From positions 241,001-305,000 of the forward strand of contig NC_135549.1 of assembly GCF_964340395.1 (NCBI RefSeq): a stretch of 64,000 nucleotides of DNA, read 5' to 3'. Source of the DNA: Glandiceps talaboti (Eukaryota; Hemichordata; Enteropneusta; Spengelidae). The first letter of the stretch is position 1. Every line of letters starts with the position of its first letter. The position numbers and the translations under genes are program-made. The notes under the pieces were generated by a model that saw only the letters and a program-made list of their open reading frames with translations, was not told the DNA's origin and searched no databases. This document shows positions 1 through 12,024 of this stretch, piece by piece.

Positions 1-30
1 TAGTAGTATGGTGTGTAGATGTTGATATTG

Positions 31-520
31 TTTGATGGATTAACCGGTTTATAGACGATATATTGTTTGATGGATTGACCTGTTTATAGACGATATCTTG
101 TTTGATGGATTAACCGGTTTATAGACGATATCTTGTTTGACGGATTGACCGGTTTATAGACGATATCTTGTTTGATGGATTGACCTGTTTATAGACGATA
201 TCTTGTTTGATGGATTGACCTGTTTATAGACGATATCTTGTTTGATGGATTGACCTGTTTATAGACGATATCTTGTTTGATGGATTGACCGGTTTATAGA
301 CGATATCTTGTTTGATGGATTGACCGGTTTATAGACGATATCTTGTTTGATGGATTGACCTGTTTATAGACAATATCTTGTTTGATGGATTGACCTGTTT
401 ATAGACGATATCTTGTTTGATGGATTGACCGGTTTATAGACGATATCTTGTTTGACGGATTGACCTGTTTATAGACGATATCTTGTTTGATGGATTGACC
501 TGTTTATAGACAATATCTTG
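31..520. repeat. 35-bp minisatellite, 14 units
   Basis: Fourteen head-to-tail 35-bp units fill this interval exactly. Each has the core TTTGATGGATTGACC, then GGTTTATAGACG and ATATCTTG. Units differ by single substitutions (TAACC/TGACC, CCGG/CCTG, GATGG/GACGG, ACGATA/ACAATA), which suggests recent turnover. Only a fragment of a unit (GATATTG) is seen to the left, so the array appears to start inside the window. Confidence 0.95.
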
Positions 521-1094
521 ATAAGAAGATTTCTATAAAGTCAAAGTATCTCAATCTGGCTTTATAAGCATTTTTACTTACAACTCGATTAGACTAAGTA
601 TAAATGTTGATGTTGTGATTACGTGCCTTCGATGCGGAAGTAACTATTCTTCTGATGTGGTTAGCACTAAGGTACACTAAGGGTTTCGTCGACAATTTAG
701 TAGACTACAATCTAGCTGTCGGCTTTCGAGTCTAGCGACCATTACCAACGGCGAAAGAGATTCAAATTTAACGGATAGCCTCTAGAATAACCTTTTAAAT
801 TAACAAAGCGATACCCCAATTGCCACGATGATATTGATTTCTAATGTCTGAAAACTGGGTTTAATTTTGCCAATAGCAAGGGATATCTAAGTTTTCTTCA
901 ATAATTATGTAGACTGATACTGTAAGCGCTCTCAAAATGTGGTAAATATCACCCCACCTCCCACCCCACCCCCCCAAATTTTTTTTTAAAGAATACACTA
1001 AATTCACATACTGCACTACATGTGAATATACTCAACAGTTACGCATGGATAGCTGATTGCATAGACTGTCCCACATAATTAGAATAAAGTAAGA
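521..1094. other. Anonymous sequence, nothing recognised
   Basis: No coding signal, tandem repeat or inverted repeat was recognised, apart from a short C-run and T-run near 968-988. Confidence 0.5.
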
Positions 1095-1095
1095 C

Positions 1096-1181
1096 AGCTC
1101 TGGATGTTTACGCTGCAGGGTTTCGACTCCCCTGGGAGACGACGAGTCGAAACCCTGCAGCGCATACAGTATATCCAGAGC
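1096..1181. repeat. Foldback (hairpin) element, about 86 bp
   Basis: A perfect 19-bp inverted repeat (1111-1129 and 1144-1162, core CTGCAGGGTTTCGACTC) has a 14-bp loop. An outer 10-bp pair (AGCTCTGGAT at 1096-1105, ATCCAGAGCT at 1172-1181) extends it. The whole can fold into one stem and looks like a tiny foldback MITE. The open frames over it come from the palindrome and are not a gene. Confidence 0.75.
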
Positions 1182-1771
1182 TAAGAGTAAGACAGAACTA
1201 ACTGGCAAATAATTCATTAAGTTGAACTGGTGGTTGTTATTCTCATTGCTATGATGGGAATCGGAGGTCGTGCCCCTTGAAGTATAAAGTAACCCTGGCA
1301 CAAATCATGGTTATTATCGTGAAATTAATAGATTTATTACTTATTTATCAAATTTCAACTTTCAAGTCTCAGGGGAAGACTGATAAATGTTACATGGTGA
1401 ACGGAGATATCAATTTTCTCATCCTCTTAGAACCATGCTGTGGCAAACTAATCGAGTTGTACAAGATTGCGCCTTCTGCGCATAGGACGTAACTCCATGT
1501 CCATCACCCTATAGTATCTGCTTTCAAAATCTAAGCTGCAAATGTAAACTATTCATGGCATTAAAGTAGAATATCTTGCCACACAAATTTCTATGCAAGT
1601 ATACTTCTTTTTCACATTTAAACTGTCGTTAAATACCGTTGTGCCGAAGGGCAATGAAAAATTAATGTTTAATATCCTGCATACCGTAATTTCTGTATTT
1701 ACAAATACAGACTGTATGACCACAATTATAGTATGCACAGGCCATTTAGAACAAATAAATATGAAATAAAT
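1182..1771. other. Anonymous sequence, nothing recognised
   Basis: Two short open frames overlap here, but neither has recognisable protein character. No repeat relationship to the rest of the window was seen. Confidence 0.4.
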
Positions 1772-2060
1772 ACTCTGGTTGTTCTACATCACGACAACGC
1801 GTGTCTACGTCACTAGTTCTGCTGCGTTTGAAATAACAGTCAAAACGTTCAAAATTTCCATTATTTTTGCCGATTTTTTTTTATATTACTGGCGCTGGTA
1901 TAATTATGTTATTCTCCAATATGTTTCTTCATTCAGCCGGATAATACCAGTGACCTAAGGGTTGTCACTACTCGTCTAGCGACTCGTAGTGACAAGTCAC
2001 TCGTATTTTCCTTGGCTGAACGAAGAAAAATATTGGGGAATAATATTTAAGTACCAGTAT
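1772..2060. mobile_element. MITE-like repeat, copy 1
   Basis: Shares an ordered series of blocks with 20505-20760 and a partial copy at 24217-24340: CTGGTTCTACATCACGACAA, then a CCAATAT block, then CAGTGACCTAAGGGTTTGTCA and an ACTCATAGTGACAAG-like block. The second half is an imperfect palindrome: CCAATATGTTTCTTCATTCAGCC pairs with a GGCTGAACGAAGAAAAATATTGG-like end. This is the structure expected of a non-autonomous inverted-repeat element. Confidence 0.6.
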
Positions 2061-2528
2061 GGAGTAAACCGACAAAAAATCTCTAATGACAAGAAATAAA
2101 TCTGGCTTAGAAATGAAATGAAAATATGTCACCGTGTGTATTTCTGAGTAAATCTAAGACGTTGATTTCATGTGTTTATCATTCCTGGCTTCTAATAAAA
2201 AGTGTAGGTGTTGACCACGCCTTCTCACGTGAAACTTTGATCGAAACGTCCTAACAAGCGCCCTCAATTGGTAAACTTCCTCGTTGATAGAATTGAGTCT
2301 GCTGAAGAGAAGCCGTAGACTATGGCGCGGCATGCTATGCATTGTAAGAGAAAAATATGGCAATTACAATTTAACTTGACAGTGTCCTCATGGAATGGAG
2401 ATTGGCAGTAAGGCGCCATCAATACATTCTCTGTTTGCCGTTCGCATGTTAGTTTTTCGGTTGATTTCAAATGAAAGAAAACAAACAAATTTCGTTTTGA
2501 GCCATCTTTTCGGCGGAAGTCGTATTTT
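2061..2528. other. Anonymous sequence, nothing recognised
   Basis: Short overlapping open frames on the minus strand lack recognisable domains and are probably chance. No repeat copy was found elsewhere in the window. Confidence 0.4.
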
Positions 2529-3423
2529 ATGGCAAGCCGTTCAGGCCAAAAGTATTACTTTATTTTAGCTATAGTATTTTATATTTTTCGTAGTTGCAAA
2601 CCAATTTTAACCGTTTAGGTGTTGTTTTCTGATGGAATCCAAATTTTTATTCCATGTTAACATTATTTAATTCAAACAAGTTTTCATTTATTTGGGATTA
2701 TTGTTTTATTGTTCGTCAAACCAGAATTTTTTTTAAGGATTATATATAATTGAAAGTCAAAATATATTTTTTGTTAAAGTTTTTTATTTTTCAACTTTTT
2801 TTCAACTTTTTTTTCAATTTTTTTTCTCAATTTTTTCATCTTTTTTTCAATTTTTTTTGGCCGAGTCTGGCGTGACCTTTGACATCCATTACGACGTGTT
2901 TCGGCGTCAAAACACGTTCTTATTACCGCGCAAACATTATATCAGTTCTCAAAACTGTTAATTTACGTGTGATAGTATCTGTTTTTCCAACAACCGCGAC
3001 TTCAGCCGCGTACACACATGTGTACACCGTCAGGTTATGACCGCATGTATGATGTATTACATGATGTAGTACGTAGGACACGATCCATGTGCAAAGGGTA
3101 AAGGTAGTTAATCTAACACAACTAAAGTTTATTACATCAATAACATTTATTATTGTGAAACTGGCCAGAATTGAAATAAGATGATACATTATACTGTGAG
3201 CGTTAGCAAAATAGCTTTAGGAACAAAAACGTGAGGAAAAGTGAACGCGTATTTCCAATGGGTCAGTCAGGCAGGTACTACTTCTAGTACGAGCGCACAT
3301 GTTGACGTCGACCTGCTGTATTACATACGGAGACGTGTTGTTATCAACTTTTCATGATACATGTGTACTCAGACCGCTAAAAGAATGTATACTACAATGT
3401 AAAATGAAGTAAATTGAATCTTT

Positions 3424-3459
<36 letters not shown>

Positions 3460-3656
3460 ATAACAACGTTACAAGGCGATATAGAAAAGCTGGTTTAGGT
3501 TGAAAAGAAATACAAATACACCATACATCTTGTATCGAACGATATGTATATGGCAAGCCGTTCAGGCCAAAATTATTATTCTATTTTAGCTGTAAAACTA
3601 CGCATAAACAGTTAAAATTAGTTTGTAACTACGAAAATTATAAAATACCATTTAGG
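2529..3656. mobile_element. Candidate inverted-repeat element, about 1.1 kb
   Basis: A block at 2572-2620 (TTTTCGTAGTTGCAAACCAA and flanks) reappears as its reverse complement near 3606-3654. A direct repeat, ATGGCAAGCCGTTCAGGCCA, precedes each arm (2528 and 3548). Between the arms lie a T-rich tract (2720-2860) and a segment from about 2880 similar to 26130-26300. An (AAC)n stretch at 3424-3457 has a counterpart at 58622-58660. No transposase was recognised; boundaries are approximate. Confidence 0.5.
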
Positions 3657-5440
3657 AGTGAACGCAGTGTGTAGTTATCGCGTCTAGCAGGCGACCGTCA
3701 ATTATAACTACATTGGAACGCATGCGTACTGTATACTTTAATCAGCCGGTGGTAACAATAGTAAACATGAATTTACACAGCGTCTCGTACATTTTATTAA
3801 GACAATACAAATGCGCCACTCTGGATGCCTATTCCACCTGTGTGGTTGCGCATGCCATTGTTCTTATCATGTACAATGTGGGTGGTCTGTCTGCACGCGC
3901 AAAATCCAAATTTCTGTCGAACCGAGCACTCGGAGGAGTTCGTGTCCTTTTTACTATATTCCAAATCTCCTATCATTTGGTGTGAAAATGTGAAGACAGT
4001 CTCACAGAACTGGGGTATCATTGCTGCCACATATAAAAAAAAAATACGTCACACGTGTACGAATCACAAAAATATTAATTCTTTTATAGTAAGGCATTGC
4101 ACGTTGCCAAAAGTGACCATGGCGAACACGCACCAGCGCTGTTTGCAAGATGATAACTACATAGATGTGCATGTAAAACCCGACATTTTTTGCCACATAT
4201 GTGTCCCATTTCGCTTTGAATACATATGTTCTACTTCAATCATAGCAACACTTCTTGATATATATGTAGAAGAAGAGACAATCACCACTTCTGACAAAGC
4301 AAGTTGTAGACAATCACCACTTCTGACAAAGCAAATTGTCTGATGATCGCTCCTGGCCCATAAAAAAGCAACGACAGTGTGCCTACAAATACACGCCCAC
4401 CAACAACGGAAATAGAATGACAGGTGTTCGCACCGTTACCTATCATTGTATCGATCAGATGTAGGCTCACAGAACCAAAAAATGATTATAAATGTAGGAG
4501 GTAAATAAAGAAATCACGCCAAGTTTCCTACATCAGCCTTTAATTAGATTGGTAATAAAGTAACGATTTGAAAAGCTGGTGTTGTTGATTTTTTGCTTAA
4601 GTCAATTTTAATTGTTCTTTAGGCGTTATATTACTATTGCTACCTTTTTTGTTTACAAATATTTTTTTCTTTATTGTTTGCTTTGACATTTTTTAGTTTA
4701 AAAAATATATTTTCCCTACAAGGTGTCATGTAAAAAAAGGTAACGATTTGAAAAGTTGGCGTTGTAGTTTTTTACTAGTAGTAGTACTTTTGGCATTACT
4801 ATGGTTACCGTTACTTCTACCGAGCGTCTCAGGCTCAAGCGACAACCCTTAGAGAATGTTGACAAACCCTGTAACCAGTTAAAGGGGATGTGTAAATCCT
4901 CCTTTGGGGACAGGATGGGGAATTTCAGAAAGCATCTAACTCTGACATCACTCGCAACTTTGAGAAAATCATCATTTAAATTTTATTCAAATGAATTGAT
5001 ATGTCTTCAGCCATAAAGTAAAATTGATATCACGAAGAATAATGTTAATTATTGCCTTTCAAAATCGATTTCTTGCTCACTTTAATCATTCAGACATATC
5101 GTGTGTTAGTTTATAAATTTATCTAAGGATAACGCGTGTTCTTGAGTTCTATATTAAAACGATATATTAATCTGATATAGATATCTAAACTGGACGGACA
5201 AAGATATGATTGATTGAGAGATAAAGTCAATATACCTTGTACCATACTCAATGGATGTCGGATCGATGTCTGACACGCCCAAAGTTGAAATATACACGTT
5301 ATGTTTGTCCTGAAAATGTGAGGATTTTGGGGTCGAAGTAAAATAGCACTTTTGAGATCAATAAAATCGATGTCGTTGAAGGCATCATGTAAATGAGGTC
5401 GAAACCAAATAATCACAAAAACGGAGAAAGAAACTTCGTC
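3657..5440. other. Non-coding stretch with two small local duplications
   Basis: No gene is supported. A 30-bp segment containing AATCACCACTTCTGACAAAG is tandemly duplicated at about 4278-4341. A block starting GTAACGATTTGAAAAG occurs at about 4560 and again at 4740. A 172-codon open frame at 3825-4343 overlaps other frames and has no recognisable protein character. Confidence 0.5.
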
Positions 5441-5444
5441 AGTG

Positions 5445-6104
5445 TCATAATACAGTATCTGCTCTAGTCATGAAGCTATTGTGAATTAAACGTTTATTTG
5501 CTTCTATTGGTGGCAAAATGATCATATTTGATATCTTCCTTGTCTTCTTTGTTTGCAATGCAGTTGGTACTCTTAAAAGTTGACTCCTCTCCATAGCCTG
5601 TAAGCTAGCTCGTCTAGCTGGTTCTACTAATTTCTTGGCCTTTTCTAATCTTGGGTTATAAGCATCAATGGCATCACTTTGCTTTCGTACTTCACTTTTC
5701 ATAGCAAACTGATATCTTCCTCTCGCTGCGTATTTTTCCAAAGCATTCCGTTCAATCAATCTTCTTTGGTCGTGAAAACTCATCGGATGACTAATATACG
5801 CCCTCCTACCGGCTTCCATGTCGTGTAATTCTTGTTTTAACTGTGTCTTCATTCTGTTGACGCGTATATTTGTGATATCCCCAGCTCGCTCAATTTGCTT
5901 GTATCGCAATTGTAAACGAGTTTTCTCCTTGTTATTAACGATGCCTGTCCTGTGCCGCATACGGGCACTCAGTCTTTGTATTGCCTCAAATCTTTTTCGA
6001 CTTTGTAGATCTTGAATCTCGTTTTTATTCCTGGATTTCTGTTTATCGTCGGGTTTTTTGTCAGTCTTACGCTGAAGAGTCGTTTTAAATCCCATTGACC
6101 ACAT
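5445..6104 (-). CDS. Intronless basic coiled-coil-like protein, 219 aa, unrecognised
   Basis: A single uninterrupted 219-codon frame starts at an ATG with A at -3 (ATGTGGTCAATGGG) and ends in TGA. The product is strongly basic and rich in R, K, Q and E, with long stretches likely to form helix or coiled coil (about residues 20-190). It has no signal peptide, membrane segment or cysteine-rich domain. A mid-protein stretch, SFHDQRRLIERNALEKYAAR (about residues 108-127), looks the most family-like. Its length stands out in an otherwise stop-rich region, and codon use looks ordinary rather than simple-repeat. I do not recognise the family; similarly basic coiled-coil proteins include cilium and cytoskeleton factors, but this is not evidence of function. 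It could be a single-exon gene, a terminal exon, or a retrocopy. Confidence 0.6.
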   Translation of the reverse strand: MWSMGFKTTLQRKTDKKPDDKQKSRNKNEIQDLQSRKRFEAIQRLSARMRHRTGIVNNKEKTRLQLRYKQIERAGDITNIRVNRMKTQLKQELHDMEAGRRAYISHPMSFHDQRRLIERNALEKYAARGRYQFAMKSEVRKQSDAIDAYNPRLEKAKKLVEPARRASLQAMERSQLLRVPTALQTKKTRKISNMIILPPIEANKRLIHNSFMTRADTVL

Positions 6105-6197
6105 GTTTTAATACCAGATCAGAACAATGAACTTAGATTCAAATTAAAGCTGTGAGCAACGAGGTGTGCTATCACGTATCTTCAGTTGTAAGATCCC

Positions 6198-6498
6198 ATG
6201 GGTTTAATCGATGACAAACGCTTCTTCCGAGTCTGGTTAGGTGTTAGTGAAAAGGGGTATAGAAGTCTTGTGAGTCTTGTCAGAATTCGATCCACATCTG
6301 TTAGGGTACGATGTCCAACCGTGTCGACACGAACCAAAACTGACTGTTTACTAACCGAATCCCAAAGAAATCTTCAGTCAGGGATTGCGAACTTACACGC
6401 AGACACTCCTGACATGAGGTCGTCCTGTGATCATGAGTCGATGCTAAACTCTCCGGCAGTCTTTTATGATACACCACATCACAAGAAAGTCATACAGG
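6198..6498 (+). CDS. Possible first exon of an unrecognised plus-strand gene
   Basis: An open frame of 103 codons starts at CCCATGG, 93 bp from the divergent 219-codon gene. It contains the sequence ACAGGGTGAGC near its end (GT at 6499), a usable splice donor, so the coding part may stop at 6498 and continue in an unseen exon. Unspliced, it would end at TAG about ten bases later. The peptide is Ser/Arg-rich in the first half, ends SPAVFYDTPHHKKVIQ, and matches nothing I know. No downstream exon could be identified. It may be only chance open sequence next to a promoter. Confidence 0.2.
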
Positions 6499-6509
6499 GT
6501 GAGCTGTAG

Positions 6510-7636
6510 AGCACGTTGATGATAACATGGTTCCACTCGTACGGTAAAAGTCAAATAAAATGTTGGTTTTGACAAGATTTGACTAAAACATGTCCTTCTC
6601 TTGTTGACACCATACTTTGTTTGTGTTGCGAAGTGAAGTTCTACCTAACACCGACTTTATTGACAAGTAACCCGCTACACTATGTCATTGGTGCTAGGCC
6701 CTAATCTGTCGTGAGATTACAGCATCCCAGTATCAGAAATGACAAGATGTAATTTGTGTAACAATGCTATGTATTCCAACAGATTTTTAGCCTTGCCGAG
6801 AGAACAATGTGACCCAGGAAGAGGATAACAATTAATTATTGATCCAAGACCCCATAGGCATGCGACGCGTTTTTGTTCGATCGAGAGGCTCGCCTGTGCA
6901 ATGCTATGCTAGCTATAGCTGTCAACGATCTCCTCATACGTTGATATGCAAGCATGTCTTGCTGCTTAGCGATGTATGTATGTATGTATGAAGCGTAATG
7001 CAATGTTTCAAAACCTGGGAGCAATGACAATTTTAAGCCTATGGCTTCTTTTCTTTCTGATTTGATCACAATTCATGCGTTTCGTTCCAGTTTGATTGCC
7101 TTCAATGTCATAATTCACACTCCTTTTTGTTGTTTTCAAGTTAATTAAATTACAATATAACGGGCATCGAACCATATTGACCACTTTTCACAGAGTATAA
7201 ATGAGCCCCTGGGCCATTACAATCGAAAACTGACACCTGGTAAATTTATCAATAAACTGTTAGTAAATCACACCTCGAGGGAAATAAAAACACCGTGTTT
7301 CTTGCTCCGTATGACTCTCAATCATGTGCTTTCCCCCCCTTCCATTCATCAAATATTTGTTCAGGGCACATGTCTACCCGTAGTTACTGTATCCAGGGAC
7401 AAGTTGGAAAACATATCATTGAATAAGGGGGCCTTCAGTAATTACAAGGGGGAGGACCGAGGGAAATCAGGCCCGGGCTATTGCGAAAGAAAGTGACCCT
7501 CCCCCTACTCCCCCCTGTAAACTTGTGACATTGAAGCTCCGTGGCGCCGTTATCAATGTTTGGTCTATGCATAGACCTTTGCAGGAAGTTCAGGAATATA
7601 CGGTGTTTTACCGAACAATGCCAATGGAAACCAAAA
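6510..7636. other. Anonymous sequence, nothing recognised
   Basis: Only short frames and a small (TATG)n run near 6973-6990. No gene or repeat copy was recognised. Confidence 0.4.
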
Positions 7637-8340
7637 AATAACGCCAATGGCATTGTAGCACAACTGTACGTTCTTAAACTGTTTATCCAATTGCTGATCC
7701 ATGCTAGGTATAGGTGTTCATCTGCTGAATGACTATCCAGTTGCCTATCCGGCCCTGTTGTTATCTTTCAATTATACGTGATCATTTCGCAGTTGCTATG
7801 GGCGTGCTCATGTTGCTATACATATTTGCATGCATTTTTTGAATGTTCGTTCACTTGTCTATGAATCCCTGTTATTATCTTTACAATATACCTCATATGG
7901 CTGTTGCTATGGGCGTGGACTTGTTGCTAGGTACATTTGCATACAATTGTGTCAACATGTTTTGAACAAATCTGCAGAATAACACTTTAAGAAACATCTC
8001 ACTAATTTTTAGTCTCGTTGACCAAGTACTTTTGCGACAAAAGTTTTTGACAAAATTTTACACCTAATTATCACATTGCTGAGAAGATCATTATGTGCTT
8101 AATATTTCTTCATCTATTCACCCCCAAATGCATCCTCATTAGATTTCAGCAAATTCTACTCAGTAGTTTCGGAATTGTAGATTTTTGACCAAAAAGACAC
8201 ATTTTAGCCCTAATTTGCATATCATTGATAGAATCAATGGAATCATGAGCAAATCTTAAGTATATGACCATATTTGTGACCGTATGGATTTCAAAACTGA
8301 TTATGAGTAGCAATGCTCCAAAGGGTGAATAAAATGGATC
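7637..8340 (+). mobile_element. TAGCACAACTG-family element, 3'-truncated copy
   Basis: Begins with the family start ACGCCAATGGCATTG followed by TAGCACAACTG (7656-7666). It then runs through family blocks: ATCATTTCGCAGTTGCTATG, GTTGCTAGGTACATTTGCAT and TTTTTGACCAAAA followed by CTAATTTGCATATCA. It loses similarity near 8340, before the CA tract and 3' inverted repeat seen in full copies. No protein is encoded. Confidence 0.7.
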
Positions 8341-9913
8341 TCTTCACTGGAATTTATCCTCACATTTATCCTTAACGAATTTCAACAGATTTCAAGAGGA
8401 TATTCAATACAAAGACCTTGAGTGGTCTTAAGGTTTCAATATCTCGTCCAACAGGTAGCTCTATATACAGATATCATATAGTGACGTACACATGCACGTG
8501 TTCTCCTCAAGTGATATACAAATGTCAAATCTTATCTTGCTTGAGTGTGGTCGATCACGAGCAGTGTGAATGACTGTTGGTACACACCGAGACCAGAGTC
8601 AGATGCACTATATCTTACTGGTCATCTTGTATGGGTCAGATTTTGATAGACGCAAAGTTTTGTAGGTGAGTAACTGATTAGGTTAAAGAATAAACATTTC
8701 TACGTAGTCTTTTACTTAGATTCGAAGAAAGACAGTCTATGTTGCTTTTAACATTCTTCTAACTTGAAATAAACTTTTTGACGGTTAATACAAAAGGCCT
8801 TTTTTGAAAAAAAATCGAATGGAATATAAAAAAACGTCCATCATCTTCACTTTGATTAAGCAAATGTATACCGTTACTAAGTAGCCTCAAGAGTGTGTAA
8901 TCACGTGATAAGAGACATCTATCAGAACCGACAAAGACAGTGTTTTCTTTTACAATTAATCTTTTACCAACTTTGATATCGAAATGTCGAGTAAACCCAG
9001 GTATACTTAATTACACTGAGTTGCGTTATGTAAGATTCTTTGCACACCCCAAACTCTAAAAAAAAAAATCGCCATGGACGTATAATATATATAGTAACTA
9101 AAACAATTTTCTCCGACGATGTAATAACTTTAGGGCATCGCATACTTTTCGTAAATGTAAGCTTGTGTAGTACAGAATTGTATATACATGTACATCGTGA
9201 ACAGAAAAGAAGTCCGAGGGAGTATAGTAGATAGTGAATGTCACATATTGACTTAACACTTTTAATTCTTCAGAGATTTTGTTTGAATTCCAAAGTTCAG
9301 TACAGTAAGGATGTCAAGCTGTTACGGTGCAGTGTATATCTGCTTCATTTGATGTCATGACTAGTAGCTGCCAGCTGATGTATATATTTTTTCATCGCAT
9401 TGTTTGTGTGTCCCTCTTAACATTGTTTCATTGCCAGTTTTCTTTTATTTATTTTGTAATTTACACATTGGCATTATCTATCTTCCAATTTTAAATTACC
9501 CTTTCTTTTGTTGTATTACGTTGGTAATTATTATTTGACATTTTAATATTCTTTATTTTATCTATGTTTGGTGTAGGGGAACATTTTAATTAACAGCAAA
9601 ACGTGGATTTGTATATCTAGTTTTCTGATAACAGTTTGGCAAGGCATTGCGGTGACCACTGGGCGACGGACGGGAGGCACTTACAACATGACTAATCGGA
9701 CGGGGAGGCTCCGCGCAGACCTCAAACCGAGCTCAAATTTGTTGTCATATCATATTTTAACAGAAAAGTGAGACCCTTTCTCATACCAAACGATTGGTAT
9801 ATGCCGACATGGTCATGAATTTATGTAATGTTTTTTTTGAATCCTGCCTAACGTCACGGTGAACGACAACTGCGGAATTGTCATGAATTTGTAATTACTG
9901 TGTTTGGGCATAG
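8341..9913. other. Anonymous sequence, nothing recognised
   Basis: AT-rich with only short open frames. No convincing exon, tandem repeat or copy of the families named elsewhere was seen. Confidence 0.4.
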
Positions 9914-11482
9914 ACATGGAGGGTCTATGGTTTGGGACCAGACATGATTCTGTTTATACATGTCGCCAAACACCTAGTTAAAGACATGAATATATTGAAC
10001 GGCAGTAGCTTATGGTCGTTACAATAATTAAATCATATATAATACTAGTAAGTCACACAGAGCTTCCGAAGATAACAATAGGTCATGCAAATTTATGAGC
10101 GTCATGGAAATGAAACAAGGGCCACTCAATTTCAAATTACATCTCCAGACATAAGATATTAGTGTTTCTATTGTCTTGACACCCATGTGAGCTACTGCAA
10201 TAAAAGATATTCATTTCGTTAACTAGGTGTTTGGCGACATGTATAAGGTACCGGTCAGTTTCTACAGCCGGGGGGGGGGTGGATTGTTCCATCAGGCCGA
10301 TAAAAAGTCACTGAACCCCCCCCCCATCTGTAAAACTGAAAACAGGCTGACCCCCCATCACTTAATTCTAAAACATGATGACCCCCTCCCCCCCCCCCCA
10401 TATATCATATTCACATAACAGGTACTTTTTATCGTGACTCAGTGTGGAATGCTTGGCCATCTTGCAAATACTTTATAACCTTCAAGCTTTACAAGACAAC
10501 ACCATCAAGTAACAGAAACTATTCTTTATAACTAACATAGGGTTGAAATGTTCTTAAAAAGTTAAATGACATCATTATAATAAAGGTCAGCACAGATCTA
10601 ATGGTAGTGTCATTGGTAGGGGAGATTTGGAGTTTAAGGCAATTTTAGACTATCTTGTCAACATTTCACATCTTTAAAAGACAGTATCATCTCATTAGCA
10701 CTGGGTGAACATATTTAAGAAATGTTTAATACCATTATGACAGTAAAAAGGTTGGTGCATCTGATTGTTGGATGAAAGCACTATAGTGACCTCTCGGGTG
10801 AGGGAGTCCTTGGGGTTTTTTTTTGTTTCTATTAAGGCAATTTTAGGCTATTCATAGCCTTTGAGGTAATATTTTCAAGCTTTGAAAAGCTAACATAAAT
10901 GTAAATTTTAAATGAGTCTCCCATGTCACATAAAAGTGGGCCTGATTTGTGGTGTCGATAACATGTAGTGTCCGAAATAGAAAGTGTATTAATCCCTTCT
11001 GACAAGTTCATACTGAAGAGTAGAACAATTTAGATTAACTTATTTTATAAATTATCTATGAAGATTACCATTACGAAACCTTCAAGTTCACTTTTGCTGT
11101 GAAACAGCCAAGTACTAATACATGACATGTTCTGTAACCAGAGTGGTAGCTAGGTAATTATACATGTATGTGTATATGTGTAGTTATATTTGAACTCTTA
11201 CGTGAAGTAATATTAAATAATTGATGTAAAAAACAAATATTTACATGTACCACATTTCAGACAAGGCTATATGCCATGGCATTGTAGAAAAGTATTTTTT
11301 TTTCTTCCATCACAATCCAAAACACAATGACCCTCCCTATCCACAATTTTCAAAACAGCATGACACCGCCCCCCCCCCCGCCAATATCAAGAACAGGGCG
11401 ACCCCCCCCCCCCGGCCGAAGAAACTGACCGGTCCCTAAACAGCATCGTGTCTGATCCCAAACATGATAATCCAGCCATGGT
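9914..11482. mobile_element. Nested inverted-repeat element with G/C tracts
   Basis: Two inverted-repeat layers are visible. The outer arms are near 9914-9957 (TTTGGGACCAGACATGATTC) and 11428-11480 (reverse complement, TGATCCCAAAC). The inner arms are ACCGGTCAGTTTCTACAGCC plus a G run at 10249-10279, and a C run plus GAAGAAACTGACCGGTCCCT ending near 11437. A further inverted pair (TACATGTCGCCAAACACCTA near 9957 and its complement near 10222) flanks the left side. Poly-C/poly-G tracts recur throughout. A related element, in opposite orientation, lies at 54118-55398. No transposase was recognised. Confidence 0.6.
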
Positions 11483-11739
11483 TGTGGACGCTCTTATCAT
11501 CCCTTCCCACAAAGGGAGGGGATGGTGTAACTACGGGAGCGCCAGCAACGGCGAGTTTTTCCATCTAGGATGAGAATTTGGATCGGATCTTGAGCAACCC
11601 TGGAGAAATATTAAGTTTTAACATAAATGCTGTGAGCAGTAAAAAGGACCCTTCGCGCGGACCTTCTTCGCCGTCACACAGCCTTCTCCATACAATATCA
11701 TTATTGGCGACAACTAAATATTTTGTAGCCTTTGTATTC

Positions 11740-11975
11740 AATTTGCCTCTTACCACCGCGGTCGAGGTTCGAACCCATGGTCCATGCAGGGTTTGACTAA
11801 ATTTACCACGCCGTAAGTAAGAAGACTGTCGTTCAGTTTGACTCTATTGAGGTTTTCCCCGAATACTCCGGTTTCCTCCTGCATTAACTCTGAGGGATGG
11901 CCCTCACTTGGGAGATGAGTGTTTATATACTTGAACTATCCAGTATAAGTAAAGATTATTATTATCATCATTATA
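11740..11975 (+). mobile_element. SINE with box B-like motif and ATT tail
   Basis: Contains GGTTCGAACCC (11765-11775), an RNA polymerase III box B-like sequence. About 75-105 bp later comes a core-like block, GGTTTTCCCCGAATACTCCG followed by GTTTCCTCCTGCA, which resembles the conserved central domain shared by many animal SINEs. The copy ends in an ATT/ATC-rich tail (about 11955-11975). A good box A is not visible, so the 5' end is uncertain or truncated. Confidence 0.55.
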
Positions 11976-12024
11976 TTGGTGAGTACCCCTCTTCTCTGGT
12001 GATCTCGATGGTCATTATAATTGA

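Noticed and set aside
31-520. Centromeric or telomeric satellite
   Set aside because: Only 14 units of 35 bp with clear ends; it is a short minisatellite and has no telomere-type motif.
3825-4343. 172-codon plus-strand open frame
   Set aside because: Overlaps several other frames, has no recognisable domain, and includes a local tandem duplication of non-coding character.
11765-11775. Intact tRNA gene at the GGTTCGAACCC site
   Set aside because: No matching box A, acceptor stem or anticodon arm could be built on either strand; a SINE core and ATT tail follow instead.
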